Assembly: GCA_964420285.1 (NCBI GenBank)
Contig: CAYQTE010000015.1
Span: forward strand, 19,436-83,435
DNA from: CAYQTE01 sp964420285
GTDB lineage: Bacteria > Planctomycetota > Phycisphaerae > Tepidisphaerales > Tepidisphaeraceae
Reading direction: 5' to 3'
DNA: 64,000 bases
Shown: piece by piece, positions 8,003 through 16,595 of the stretch
How positions within the stretch are numbered: the stretch's first letter is position 1
Layout of the letters: each line of letters starts with the position of its first letter
The notes under the pieces: generated by a model
What the model saw: only the letters and a program-made list of their open reading frames with translations
What the model was told of the DNA's origin: nothing
Databases searched by the model: none
Made by a program: the position numbers and the translations under genes

Positions 8003-10533
8003 CCAATACCGCCGCCATTGCCGCTCCCGCCATCGAGCACGACCCCGGTGTGGCCGTGCGGGCCGATGGTCTTTCCAAATCCTTCGGCGGCATCCTCGTT
8101 CTCAAGAACGCCAGCGTCGCCCTGCGCAAGGGCGAAATCCACGGCCTGGTCGGCGAAAACGGGGCCGGTAAGAGCACGCTGGCCAAGCTGATTGGCGGAG
8201 TACACGTTCCCAGCGGCGGGCACATTTCCGTCGGTGGGCGGGTCACGCACATTCCCAACCCGGCCGCCGCCATTGCGATGGGGATCGCTCTGATCCATCA
8301 GGAACCGCTCACGTTTCCCGATCTTTCCGTGGCGGAGAACATTTTCATCCATCGCCAGCCGCGACGCTATGGCATTGTCGATTGGGCCAGCATGAACGCT
8401 CAGGCTGCCGCGATCCTGACCTCGCTGGGCGTGACGATCAATCCGCGCCAGAAGGTTCGCGGGCTGTCGATCGCCGATCAGCAGACCGTCGAAATGGCCG
8501 CCGCCATCAGCCAGCACGCCAAGGTTCTGCTCATGGACGAAACCACGGCCGCACTGACGCCGTCGGAAGTCAAAGACCTTTTCCGCGTCATGCGGCAACT
8601 TCGCGATCAGGGCGCGGCACTGGCGTTCATCGGCCACCGCCTCGAGGAAATCTTCGACATCTGCGACCGCATCACCATCCTCCGCGATGGCGAAATCGTC
8701 GGCCATAAACTCACGCGCGAAACGTCGATCGACGAAGTCCTGCGCCTGATGGTCGGCCGGCCCATGGATGCCATGTTCGCCCGCCAGATCGACCACAAAC
8801 CCGGCGATGTCGCGCTGGAGGTTCGATCGCTCTGCCGCGCGGGTGAATTTGAAGACATCAGTTTCAATGTCCGCCAGGGCGAGATTGTCGCTCTGGCCGG
8901 CCTGGTCGGGGCCGGACGAACCGAAGTCGCCCGCGCGATTTTCGGCGTGGCGCCGGCCGAATCGGGTGAGGTTCTCATCGCCGGCAAATCCGCACGCATC
9001 AACGGCCCGCGCGATGCCATGCGGCTGGGATTGGCCCTTGTCCCCGAGGATCGCCAGCATCACGGCGTGCTCATGCCGCTGAGCGTTTGGCGCAACGCCA
9101 CGCTCGCCATTGCCGATCGCCTGGCACGCCTTGGTTTCGTCCGCGACTCATCCGCCAAATCTCAAACCGCCGACTACGTCGAGCGTCTGCAAGTCCGCCT
9201 GCGCAGCATCGGCCAACCCATCCGCGAGCTCTCCGGCGGCAACCAGCAGAAGATCGTCCTGGCCAAATGGCTCATGACCAAGCCCCGCATCATGATCCTC
9301 GACGAACCCACGCGCGGCATCGACATCGGCGCCAAGGCCGAGGTTCACAAACTTGTCAGTTCCCTGGCGGCCGAAGGAATCGCGGTGCTCATGATCTCCA
9401 GCGAACTGCCGGAGGTTCTGGCGATGGCCGACCGGGTCCTGGTCATGCGGGAAGGCCGGCTCACCGGCGAATTTGAGCGCAAGGACGCCACACAGGAAAA
9501 GATCATGGCCGCCGCCACCGGGCAGGGTGTGGCGGCCGCCATGGACGCGGCCCACCGTTCGCCGCAACCATCGGGCGCGTCGCTGTGGACGCGATTTCGC
9601 GAACTGGGAATCGCGGCCGTCGTGGTGCTGGCCATGACCATCGCGTCGTGCCTCCAGCCGAGGTTTCTCTCCAACGGCCTGCGCGGGGTACTGATCGACA
9701 GCACGCTGATCGCCATTGTTGCCATGGGGCAGATGATGGTGATCATCACCAGGAACATCGATTTGTCGGTCGGGTCGACATTGGGACTGACGGCCATCGT
9801 GGTCGGCAAATTGCTCCTGGACCACCCCGGCTTTTCTCCGATTGAAGCCGGGCTGATTGCGGTGGTATTGGGGGGAATGCTTGGATTATTCAACGGCCTG
9901 CTGGTCGCGCTTCTCGATGTGCCGTCCATCATCGCCACGCTCGGAACATACACCGCGTACCGCGGGCTGATATTCATCTACAGCGGCGGAAAACAGGTTG
10001 ACAGCGTACCCAGGTGGCTGACGGCACTCTCGCAGGTTCCGGCGGGCGTTCCCTGGATCGTCTACCTGGCGGCGGGTGTCGCGGTGGCGACGGCCATGTG
10101 GCTTGGCTATTCCCGCACCGGGCGCGACATCTTCGCGGCGGGGTCCAATCCTCCGGCGGCCCGCCTGCGCGGCATCGGCATCCGCGGCATCCTGATGCTG
10201 GTCTTCACCATCACCGGCGCCCTGTCGGGATTCGCCGGCCTGCTTTACGCCTCCCGGATCCCATACGTCAACCCGGAAGGGGCCGGCAAGCAGATGGAAC
10301 TGGTTGTGATCTCCGCCGTGGTCATTGGCGGGACCAATGTGTTTGGCGGGTCGGGCTCGGTCCTGGGCACCGTCCTGGGCTGCCTGCTCCTGGGCATCAT
10401 CAATGTCGCGCTGCCAACCCTTGGAGTTTCCGATTTCTGGCAACTGGCGGTCTACGGCCTGTGCATTCTCGTTGCCGCCACGACCGACACATTCATTCAG
10501 CGCCGTTCCGGCCTGGCCGCGGAGTTGCCATGA
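7999..10533 (+). CDS. Fused sugar ABC ATPase-permease (rhamnose/autoinducer-2 type, RhaT-RhaP-like fusion)
   Basis: One continuous 844-residue frame contains what are normally two genes. Residues ~20-505 are a two-domain sugar ATPase (GENGAGKST, LLMDETTAAL, GLVGAGRTE, LSGGNQQKIVLAKWL, MILDEPTRGIDIGAK). A short linker follows, and from ~530 to the end there is a complete permease with ITRNIDLSVGSTLGLTA and the AAGSNPPAARLRGIGIRG coupling loop. No stop or frameshift separates them. The gene overlaps its neighbours on both sides by ATGA. With the permease and RhaS-like binding protein that follow, the set matches the RhaSTPQ rhamnose transporter of rhizobia in composition; substrate assignment is inference, supported by rhaT and rhaA downstream. 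Confidence 0.9.
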   Translation: MTNTAAIAAPAIEHDPGVAVRADGLSKSFGGILVLKNASVALRKGEIHGLVGENGAGKSTLAKLIGGVHVPSGGHISVGGRVTHIPNPAAAIAMGIALIHQEPLTFPDLSVAENIFIHRQPRRYGIVDWASMNAQAAAILTSLGVTINPRQKVRGLSIADQQTVEMAAAISQHAKVLLMDETTAALTPSEVKDLFRVMRQLRDQGAALAFIGHRLEEIFDICDRITILRDGEIVGHKLTRETSIDEVLRLMVGRPMDAMFARQIDHKPGDVALEVRSLCRAGEFEDISFNVRQGEIVALAGLVGAGRTEVARAIFGVAPAESGEVLIAGKSARINGPRDAMRLGLALVPEDRQHHGVLMPLSVWRNATLAIADRLARLGFVRDSSAKSQTADYVERLQVRLRSIGQPIRELSGGNQQKIVLAKWLMTKPRIMILDEPTRGIDIGAKAEVHKLVSSLAAEGIAVLMISSELPEVLAMADRVLVMREGRLTGEFERKDATQEKIMAAATGQGVAAAMDAAHRSPQPSGASLWTRFRELGIAAVVVLAMTIASCLQPRFLSNGLRGVLIDSTLIAIVAMGQMMVIITRNIDLSVGSTLGLTAIVVGKLLLDHPGFSPIEAGLIAVVLGGMLGLFNGLLVALLDVPSIIATLGTYTAYRGLIFIYSGGKQVDSVPRWLTALSQVPAGVPWIVYLAAGVAVATAMWLGYSRTGRDIFAAGSNPPAARLRGIGIRGILMLVFTITGALSGFAGLLYASRIPYVNPEGAGKQMELVVISAVVIGGTNVFGGSGSVLGTVLGCLLLGIINVALPTLGVSDFWQLAVYGLCILVAATTDTFIQRRSGLAAELP

Positions 10534-11558
10534 CCCCGATGCATCCATCCCCGGACGCCGCGGGGCCGGCCGCCTCATCGGCGTCATCGGCGCGCGGTGA
10601 CTGGCGTCGCCTGCTGGCTTCGCCGGAGGCTGTGGCATTGCTCCTGCTGGTCGCGGGCATCACCGGCGGCGGTCTGCTTTCGCCGAAATATTTCCTCGAC
10701 TTTCATTACCTGATCGATTCCACGTCGCTTTACATGGAAGCCGCGATCATGGCGCTGGCCATGACGTTTGTCATCATCAGCGGCAACATCGATCTTTCCG
10801 TGGCGGCGAACCTGGCGTTGACGGCGGTGCTGTGCGGCGAACTTCGCCTGCGGTTTGGCGTGCCGATGGGGCTGGTCATCGTGGCCGGGCCGTGCATCGG
10901 CGCGGTATTGGGATTGTTCAACGGCCTGCTCATTGCCCGCCTGCGCCTGCCGTCGCTGACTGTGACAATCGGCACGCTGGCGTTGTATCGGGGGCTGGCC
11001 CAGGTCATGATCGGCGACGCGGCGTTGCAGGGGTTTCCGGACTGGTTTAACGGGATCGATCAGCGCTACGTCGCCGGATTGCTTCCCCTTCCGCTGGTGA
11101 TCTTTCTCGTGCTGGCCGTTGCCTGTGCGGTCGTTCTGCATCGATCGCTCTTGGGGCGGTTTCTCTACGCCATGGGGACCAACGAATCGGCCGCCCGCTA
11201 TTCGGGTGTCCGCGCCGGCGTCGTCAAGGTCGCGGTCTTTGCGATCGCCGGCGGCTTTTCGGGTCTGGGCGCGGTCATGATGACTTCGAGGCTGGGAACG
11301 GTCCAATACAGCCTGGCCGACGGGCAGGAACTGGCGGTGATAACGGCGGTGGTTCTGGGCGGGACGGACATTTTCGGAGGACGCGGGACGATTTTCGGCA
11401 CGGTCGTGGCCACGTTTCTGCTGGGCATCATCAGCCGGGCCATGGGTCTTGCACTGTGGCCGGCGGAGAACCAGTTGGCCGTCAGCGGTTCCCTTTTGAT
11501 TTTTGCCGTCGTACTATATCGGCTTCTGGCGAAGATCGGCACAACGATCAGAACATAG
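10530..11558 (+). CDS. Sugar ABC transporter permease (RhaQ/RbsC type)
   Basis: The ATG at 10530 overlaps the stop of the fusion gene (ATGA) and gives 342 residues. Hydrophobic segments run through the whole protein after a ~30-residue Ala/Ser-rich cytoplasmic N-terminus. Family signatures are ISGNIDLSVAANLALTAV, GLFNGLLIARLRLPSLTVTI, the ATPase-contact loop GTNESAARYSGVRAGVVK, and VLGGTDIFGGRGTIFGT. It is the second half of the channel with the permease domain of the fusion protein. The arrangement suggests a heterodimeric channel as in RhaP/RhaQ. Confidence 0.9.
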   Translation: MTPMHPSPDAAGPAASSASSARGDWRRLLASPEAVALLLLVAGITGGGLLSPKYFLDFHYLIDSTSLYMEAAIMALAMTFVIISGNIDLSVAANLALTAVLCGELRLRFGVPMGLVIVAGPCIGAVLGLFNGLLIARLRLPSLTVTIGTLALYRGLAQVMIGDAALQGFPDWFNGIDQRYVAGLLPLPLVIFLVLAVACAVVLHRSLLGRFLYAMGTNESAARYSGVRAGVVKVAVFAIAGGFSGLGAVMMTSRLGTVQYSLADGQELAVITAVVLGGTDIFGGRGTIFGTVVATFLLGIISRAMGLALWPAENQLAVSGSLLIFAVVLYRLLAKIGTTIRT

Positions 11559-11567
11559 GGAGCTGTC

Positions 11568-12608
11568 ATGGCGAAATGGCTTGTCGCGCTGATTGTGATG
11601 TTATCGGGAGTGGCGCTGGTGGGCGGGTGCCAGAAGCAATCGGCCGCGCCGGCAACGCAGGCGGCGTCGTCGGCCGGTTCCGGCAAAATCCAGATCGTCT
11701 TCATACCCAAGAACATGGGGAATTCGTATTTCGACCTGATTGGGACGGGCTTCAAGCAGGCGGCGTCGGAATACCAGGCGGACTTCACGACGGTGGCGCC
11801 GGCCAGCGATTCCGACCCGGCCGGTCAGATTGCGTTCATCAAGGACCAGATTCAGCGCGGGGTGCAGGTGATTGCGGTGATCCCCAACTCGACGACGGCG
11901 CTGATTCCCGTCCTCAAGCAAGCGATGGACAAGGGGATTACGGTCATCACGCTTGATGCGGACCTCACCGGAAACGAGCAATACCGCAGCGCCGGCGTCT
12001 GGCCCGCCGACGCCGACGAAATCGGCGCCAGCCAGGTCGAGGCGCTGGGCTCGCTGATGAACTACAGCGGCAAGTTTGCGATCCTCAGCGCCACCACCGA
12101 AGCTCCGAATCAGAACGCCTGGATCAAGGCCATGAAGCTGGCATTGCAGGGATCCAAGTACCAGAACATGCAATTGGTCGACATCGTTTACGGCGATGAC
12201 AAAGCCGAAAAATGCCAGACCGAGAGCGAGGCACTGCTCAACAAGTATCCGGACCTGAAGGGGATATTGTCTCCGACCACTGTCGGTATCGTCGGGGCCG
12301 CCCGCGTCGTGCAGGATGCCGGCAAATCCGGCCAGATCGTGGTCACGGGTCTGGGGTTGCCCAGCCTGATGCGGGGATTTGTCAAGGATGGCGTGGTTAA
12401 GAAGTTCCAGTTCTGGAACGGCTTCAACCAGGGGTATCTGGCCGGACAAGTGGCCTGCCAGCTCGCCAACAAGTCGTTGCATCCGGCCGCCGGCGTGACA
12501 TTCAAGGCCGGGATACTCGGCGATCGAACCTTCCGCGACAAGAACGTGGTGATAGCCGACAAGCCCGCCGATTTCACCGCCGACAATATCGACAAGTACA
12601 ACTTCTGA
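11568..12608 (+). CDS. Rhamnose-type ABC transporter substrate-binding lipoprotein (RhaS/LsrB-like)
   Basis: The start at 11568 lies 9 bp after the permease stop and follows AGGGAGC. The 346-residue protein has a lipobox VGGC near residue 20, followed by a Thr/Ala-rich tether. The body matches the RhaS/LsrB branch of periplasmic binding proteins: IPKNMGNSYFDLIGTGFKQA, VIPNSTTALIPVLKQAMDKG, and GLGLPSLMRGFVKDGVVKKF followed by FWNGFNQGYLAGQVA. RhaS binds L-rhamnose and LsrB binds autoinducer-2. The nearby rhaT and rhaA genes favour rhamnose. It ends the eight-kilobase transport operon, and no intrinsic terminator is visible before the convergent gene 30 bp away. Confidence 0.88.
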   Translation: MAKWLVALIVMLSGVALVGGCQKQSAAPATQAASSAGSGKIQIVFIPKNMGNSYFDLIGTGFKQAASEYQADFTTVAPASDSDPAGQIAFIKDQIQRGVQVIAVIPNSTTALIPVLKQAMDKGITVITLDADLTGNEQYRSAGVWPADADEIGASQVEALGSLMNYSGKFAILSATTEAPNQNAWIKAMKLALQGSKYQNMQLVDIVYGDDKAEKCQTESEALLNKYPDLKGILSPTTVGIVGAARVVQDAGKSGQIVVTGLGLPSLMRGFVKDGVVKKFQFWNGFNQGYLAGQVACQLANKSLHPAAGVTFKAGILGDRTFRDKNVVIADKPADFTADNIDKYNF

Positions 12609-12637
12609 CGCCGCGATGGCGCAACTCGCGTTCATCG

Positions 12638-13453
12638 CTATCGGCTGGGCCATTGCGGCGGATGCCGCGGCTTCAAGGTAACTTGGTCGTCATCCTGCAA
12701 TCGGCCGTCGAGCGTGTCCACCTGACCCCATATCTGATAGCGGATCGTGAAATGGGCCGGATCAGCCGGATCGGGTTGGCCGGCATACACGCGCACCAGC
12801 GGCAGGGTTCTCACTAATTCACTGAGCGAATCAAGGCCATAGAACCGCTGCGCGAAGGACGGGGGCTTGGTCAGTGTGGCGGGTGTCGCGACGGACGCAT
12901 CGTAATCGAACCCTGCAATGAATTCCGGCTGGAACGTAGTCGGGTCGGGCCCGTATCTCACGCAGACCAGCCGGCGATGACCGGCCGGGGAAATCCGCTC
13001 GTGCAGGAAGATGATCGGGCCCGGGCCGCCGGCGCCTCCCCAGCCGCCGGCGAAAAGAGTTGCCGCCGGCAGTGTGGCCAGCGTTCCCAGGTTGCGCCAG
13101 CATCGGGGCTGGAAAGCCGCCGCCTGCACCGTAGTTGCCGGCATGTTCGGATCCGGCGCCCGTTTGAGAACGTAGGGGGAATATTCCGGCCCCTTCAACA
13201 ACACGGCCGCAGCGGCGGGGTCTTCTTCATACGCCACCTTGTCCGCAGACGCGGAAAACTCCATGCATTGCCGCTGCCAATAGAGCAGTTTCGATTGATG
13301 CCATGCATACGGACCCCATCGCCAGGCGCAAACGGCCGTCGCCACCACGAGCAACCCGAGCACAATCCGGCCAGTCCACTTCCACCGTCGCCGAGGTGCA
13401 GGCGCGTAATCCAGGGGAATCGGTCCGGCGGAGGTTGGCGGGATTTCAGGCAT
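12638..13453 (-). CDS. Unknown membrane-anchored protein, paralogue 1 of a tandem triplet
   Basis: I do not recognise a named family. The 271-residue protein starts MPEIPPTSAGPIPLDYAPAP, has an RRRWKWTG stop-transfer-like basic patch, then one membrane helix (about residues 30-48), so most of it should be outside the cytoplasm. The external part begins with YWQRQCMEFSA and YEEDPAAAAVLLK. It ends in a conserved module LVRVYAGQPDPADPAHFT...YQIWGQVDTLDGRLQDDDQ. The next gene upstream shares all of these blocks and the third shares most of them. The ATG at 13453 was chosen to match its paralogues; a TTG lies two codons upstream. Confidence 0.72.
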   Translation of the reverse strand: MPEIPPTSAGPIPLDYAPAPRRRWKWTGRIVLGLLVVATAVCAWRWGPYAWHQSKLLYWQRQCMEFSASADKVAYEEDPAAAAVLLKGPEYSPYVLKRAPDPNMPATTVQAAAFQPRCWRNLGTLATLPAATLFAGGWGGAGGPGPIIFLHERISPAGHRRLVCVRYGPDPTTFQPEFIAGFDYDASVATPATLTKPPSFAQRFYGLDSLSELVRTLPLVRVYAGQPDPADPAHFTIRYQIWGQVDTLDGRLQDDDQVTLKPRHPPQWPSR

Positions 13454-13462
13454 CAGCAATGT

Positions 13463-14272
13463 TCAATTCGTTGGCCACTGCGGCGACTGTCGCGGGGTCA
13501 GGGTGATCTGGTCGTCATCCTGCAATCGGCCGTCCAGCGTATCCTCCTGGCCCCAGATCTGGTAGCGCACGGTGAAATGGGCGGGATCGGTCGGATCGGG
13601 TTGCCCGGCATACACTCGCACCAGCGGCGGGGTCGGCGGGTAGCCGCTCAAGACATCAATGGCGTAAAACCGTTGCGCGAAAGACAAAGGTGTGGTCCAG
13701 GTCGCGGGTGACACGGCGGATGTTTCATAATTGTATCCTGCGATGAACTCTGGCTGGAAATCGACTGTGCTGGGCGCATAGCTGACATAAACCAGCCGGT
13801 GATGGCCGGCAGGGGAAATCCGCTCGTGCAGGAAGAGGATCGCGTTGCAGCCGCCGACGCCTCCCGGAGCGGCAACAAACGGTCCGAACTGCAACGGGCG
13901 GAACGCGGCCAGATTGATCAAGCATTGAGGATCGAACGCCGCCGCCTGCACCGGAGTTGTCGGAGCGTTCCGACCCGCACCGCGTTTGAGTACATAGGGC
14001 GAATATCCCGGCGTCTTCAGCAATACGGCCGCCGCGGCGGGGTCTTCTTCATACACGACCGTGTCCGCGGGCGCCGAGAAGTTCATGCACTGCCGCTGCC
14101 AATAAAGCAGCTTTGCTTGATGCCAGAGATATGGACCCCATCGCCAGCCGCAAACCGCCGTGGCCGCGACGATCAATCCGAGCACGATGCGGCCAGTCCA
14201 TTTCCACCGTCGCCGCGGAGCGGGGGCGTAATCCAATGGGATAGGCCCGGAGGATGGAGGGACTTGCGGCAT
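13463..14272 (-). CDS. Unknown membrane-anchored protein, paralogue 2 of a tandem triplet
   Basis: The 269-residue form starting MPQVPPSSGPIPLDYAPAP was chosen because all three paralogues begin this way; a longer start at 14335 is possible. The order of parts is the same: Pro-rich N-terminus, RRRWKWTG, one membrane helix, an external domain with LLYWQRQCMNFSA, VVYEEDPAAAAVLLK, FLHERISPAGHHRLVYVSY, and the terminal module with GQPDPTDPAHFTVRYQIWGQ. It is clearly closer to paralogue 1 than to paralogue 3, so that duplication looks more recent. The function is unknown. Confidence 0.72.
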   Translation of the reverse strand: MPQVPPSSGPIPLDYAPAPRRRWKWTGRIVLGLIVAATAVCGWRWGPYLWHQAKLLYWQRQCMNFSAPADTVVYEEDPAAAAVLLKTPGYSPYVLKRGAGRNAPTTPVQAAAFDPQCLINLAAFRPLQFGPFVAAPGGVGGCNAILFLHERISPAGHHRLVYVSYAPSTVDFQPEFIAGYNYETSAVSPATWTTPLSFAQRFYAIDVLSGYPPTPPLVRVYAGQPDPTDPAHFTVRYQIWGQEDTLDGRLQDDDQITLTPRQSPQWPTN

Positions 14273-14344
14273 GACCGTATTGTTAGACGGTGCAGAAGCG
14301 CGAAAGTTGCGGCGGTTTTTGGCCAGATTCGGCATCGGCGACGT

Positions 14345-15118
14345 TCATTCCTGCGGCGGATGGCGAGGCGTCATTGTAACCGAGTCATTGTCCAGCAGCC
14401 GCCCGTCGATCGTGTCCGACTGCCCCCACATCTGATAGGCAATCGTGAAATGAGACGCGTCATTCGGATCGGGCTGCCCGGCGTAAATCCGAACTACCGG
14501 CGGCTTTTTCGGCGCGTATCTCGGCGGCACGTACATGATATCGATCGAGGGCCGATACCACCCGGCCGGCTGGTTGAGAGTCGCCGGAGTTACGGTCAGC
14601 ACGTACCATGGGGAGAAGGGTACCGCAAATTGGCTCACGCCAAACCAAATCTGGCGGGGGCAATACAAGACAATCACCAGACGATGATTCCCCGCCGGTG
14701 AAACTCGTTCGTGCGAGAAGACGACGGCCCCACCGGCGGGCGGCGCGGACGGCCCCGAGGCGGCCAGCAGTTTATTCCAGCAATCCGGGTCAAACGCCGC
14801 GCCCTTCAGCCCATTCGGCGGCTGCAAATTCGCCGGCACCGCGACATACCCGCTTTGCGCGAGAAGCGCCGGCACCGTGGCCGGATCCTCCTCGTAAACG
14901 ACGGTGCCTGCCGGCGAGCTGTATGCCATGCACTTATTCTGCCAATGAATCACCCTCGCCTGCCGCCAATAAAACGGGGCCAAATGCCAGGAGCAAACCG
15001 CCGTCGCCACCACGGCCAATCCGAGCACAACCCGGCCAGTCCACTTCCACCGCCGCCGCGGAGCGGGGGCATAGCCCAATGGGATTGGCCCGGAGGATGG
15101 AGGGATTTGCGGCATCAT
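14345..15118 (-). CDS. Unknown membrane-anchored protein, paralogue 3 of a tandem triplet
   Basis: This 257-residue protein is the most diverged of the three and the first in transcription order. It keeps MPQIPPSSGPIPLGYAPAP, RRRWKWTGRVVLGLAVVATA as the single membrane helix, YEEDPATVPALLAQSGY, VFSHERVSPAGNHRLVIVLY, and the end module GQPDPNDASHFTIAYQMWGQ followed by DTIDGRLLDNDSVTMTPR. The spacing (72 and 9 bp) suggests that the triplet is one transcript. It lies between the convergent ABC operon and rhaTA, but nothing in the sequence links it to sugar metabolism. Confidence 0.72.
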   Translation of the reverse strand: MMPQIPPSSGPIPLGYAPAPRRRWKWTGRVVLGLAVVATAVCSWHLAPFYWRQARVIHWQNKCMAYSSPAGTVVYEEDPATVPALLAQSGYVAVPANLQPPNGLKGAAFDPDCWNKLLAASGPSAPPAGGAVVFSHERVSPAGNHRLVIVLYCPRQIWFGVSQFAVPFSPWYVLTVTPATLNQPAGWYRPSIDIMYVPPRYAPKKPPVVRIYAGQPDPNDASHFTIAYQMWGQSDTIDGRLLDNDSVTMTPRHPPQE

Positions 15119-15203
15119 ATACCAGTTGAACGGCGTGCCGCGGAGAAAGTTGCAGCGATTCCGGGCCAGGCCAATCGACCACGGGAGCGGCCGCCGCTGA
15201 AAT

Positions 15204-15240
15204 CAAAAAGCTCCATGGGCCGCATAACGACCCATGGAGC
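15204..15240 (-). terminator. Intrinsic terminator after rhaT (minus strand)
   Basis: A perfect 10-bp stem (GCTCCATGGG/CCCATGGAGC) with an 11-base loop is followed, on the minus strand, by TTTTTG. It lies about 36 bp after the rhaT stop codon in the right orientation to end the rhaA-rhaT transcript. Confidence 0.88.
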
Positions 15241-15275
15241 CTGCAATCTCCCCTGCGGCCTCCGTCGCCTTTAGA

Positions 15276-16523
15276 CTATTTGGCCGGGGCTGCCGTCGAA
15301 TGGGCGGCTTGTTCGTCCAGATGGGTCTGGTACCACGTTCCGGCGCCGATCACCACCGTCGAGAGGACCAGCGTCGCGATGCCCAGCTTGATCAGCATTC
15401 GCGCCTTTTCGCTGGCGCCCTTCCATTCCAGGAAGTAGAAGCCCCACAGCGTGCTGAAGATGATGATGCTGGCCATGTGCAGCGTCCAGCTCGCGAACCC
15501 GAACTTGGCGATCTTCATCTGCGTCTCGCCCATCGTGTAGAAGAAGAACTGGAAATACCAGAACGTTCCCGCCATGGCCGAGAAGATGTAGTTCGACATC
15601 ATCGGCACGCGACCTGATGTGCCATTGGCTATCGCCACTGAGGCCCGTTTCGCATTGACCGCGGTTTCTTCGCCGGGGGCGTCGGTGGCGGTCTCGATGA
15701 TCGTTTCCTGGCCGCGTCCCACCGGCTGGGTTACGCGCCCGCTGATGTATTCGTGGCCGGACCTGTTCTTGATGTTCAGGTAGACGCACCAGATGAAATT
15801 GGTTGTAAACCCGCCCAGCAGAACGACGATGAGCTTGGGCAATCCCGTCCACAATGTCGAAGTGCCCGCTGCCGCCGACGCATCGCCGATCGGATTGCCG
15901 GCCGTCAGACCGAAGTTGAACGAGGCGCTCATGATGCCCGAAAACGTGGCGACGAGGATGCCCTTCTTGAAGCTGAATTCGGCGATCGACTTGGTCTTTT
16001 CGGCTTCAGACATCTCGCGCTCTTTGGTCAACCCTGCCAGAGCCGCAATGATGATGCCAAGCGTGCAAACGCCCAATCCGGCCAGGGTGATCTGCCCCGG
16101 AACGGACGTGGCGATCTCGATGATGTTCTTGTCGACGGGGATATTGGTCATGAAGAGCTTGAAGATCGGGGGCATAAGCGTCCCGATCACGGTGCAATAG
16201 CCCAACGCCACGCCCATGCCCAGCGACATACCCAGGTAGCGCATGGTCAACCCGAACGTCAAACCGCCCAGGCCCCACATGGCGCCCCAGAAGTATGTCC
16301 ACCACAACACATGCAAGACGTCCTGGCTGCCGATGACGTGCAGTACATTATTGGTTAGCAGAAGCGCCAGCACCCATGGACAGATGATCCACGAGAAAAA
16401 GCCGCCGACCAGCCAGTAGGTTTCCCAGGACCATTTCTTCACGCCCTTGTACGGCACGTAAAAACTGCCCGAGGCCAGTCCGCCGAGCCAGTGGAAAATC
16501 ACGCCCAATATCGCTGGATTCAC
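15276..16523 (-). CDS. rhaT: L-rhamnose/proton symporter RhaT
   Basis: The 415-residue protein has about ten membrane segments and matches RhaT across its length: the start NPAILGVIFHWLGGLASGSF, YVPYKGVKKWSWETYWL, VLWWTYFWGAMWGLGGLTFG, MRYLGMSLGMGVALGYC, and the C-terminal FQFFFYTMGETQM followed by WTLHMASIIIFSTLWGF. RhaT imports L-rhamnose with a proton. It is somewhat longer than the ~344-residue E. coli protein because of a hydrophilic loop around residues 255-295. It follows rhaA by 72 bp on the same strand and is closed by the terminator at 15204-15240. Confidence 0.93.
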   Translation of the reverse strand: MNPAILGVIFHWLGGLASGSFYVPYKGVKKWSWETYWLVGGFFSWIICPWVLALLLTNNVLHVIGSQDVLHVLWWTYFWGAMWGLGGLTFGLTMRYLGMSLGMGVALGYCTVIGTLMPPIFKLFMTNIPVDKNIIEIATSVPGQITLAGLGVCTLGIIIAALAGLTKEREMSEAEKTKSIAEFSFKKGILVATFSGIMSASFNFGLTAGNPIGDASAAAGTSTLWTGLPKLIVVLLGGFTTNFIWCVYLNIKNRSGHEYISGRVTQPVGRGQETIIETATDAPGEETAVNAKRASVAIANGTSGRVPMMSNYIFSAMAGTFWYFQFFFYTMGETQMKIAKFGFASWTLHMASIIIFSTLWGFYFLEWKGASEKARMLIKLGIATLVLSTVVIGAGTWYQTHLDEQAAHSTAAPAK

Positions 16524-16595
16524 GTTTCACTCCATACAAAAACCGGGCCCTTGGCGCTACCGCGCCTTGAGGGCCCCTGCAACACATTTCCGCCT

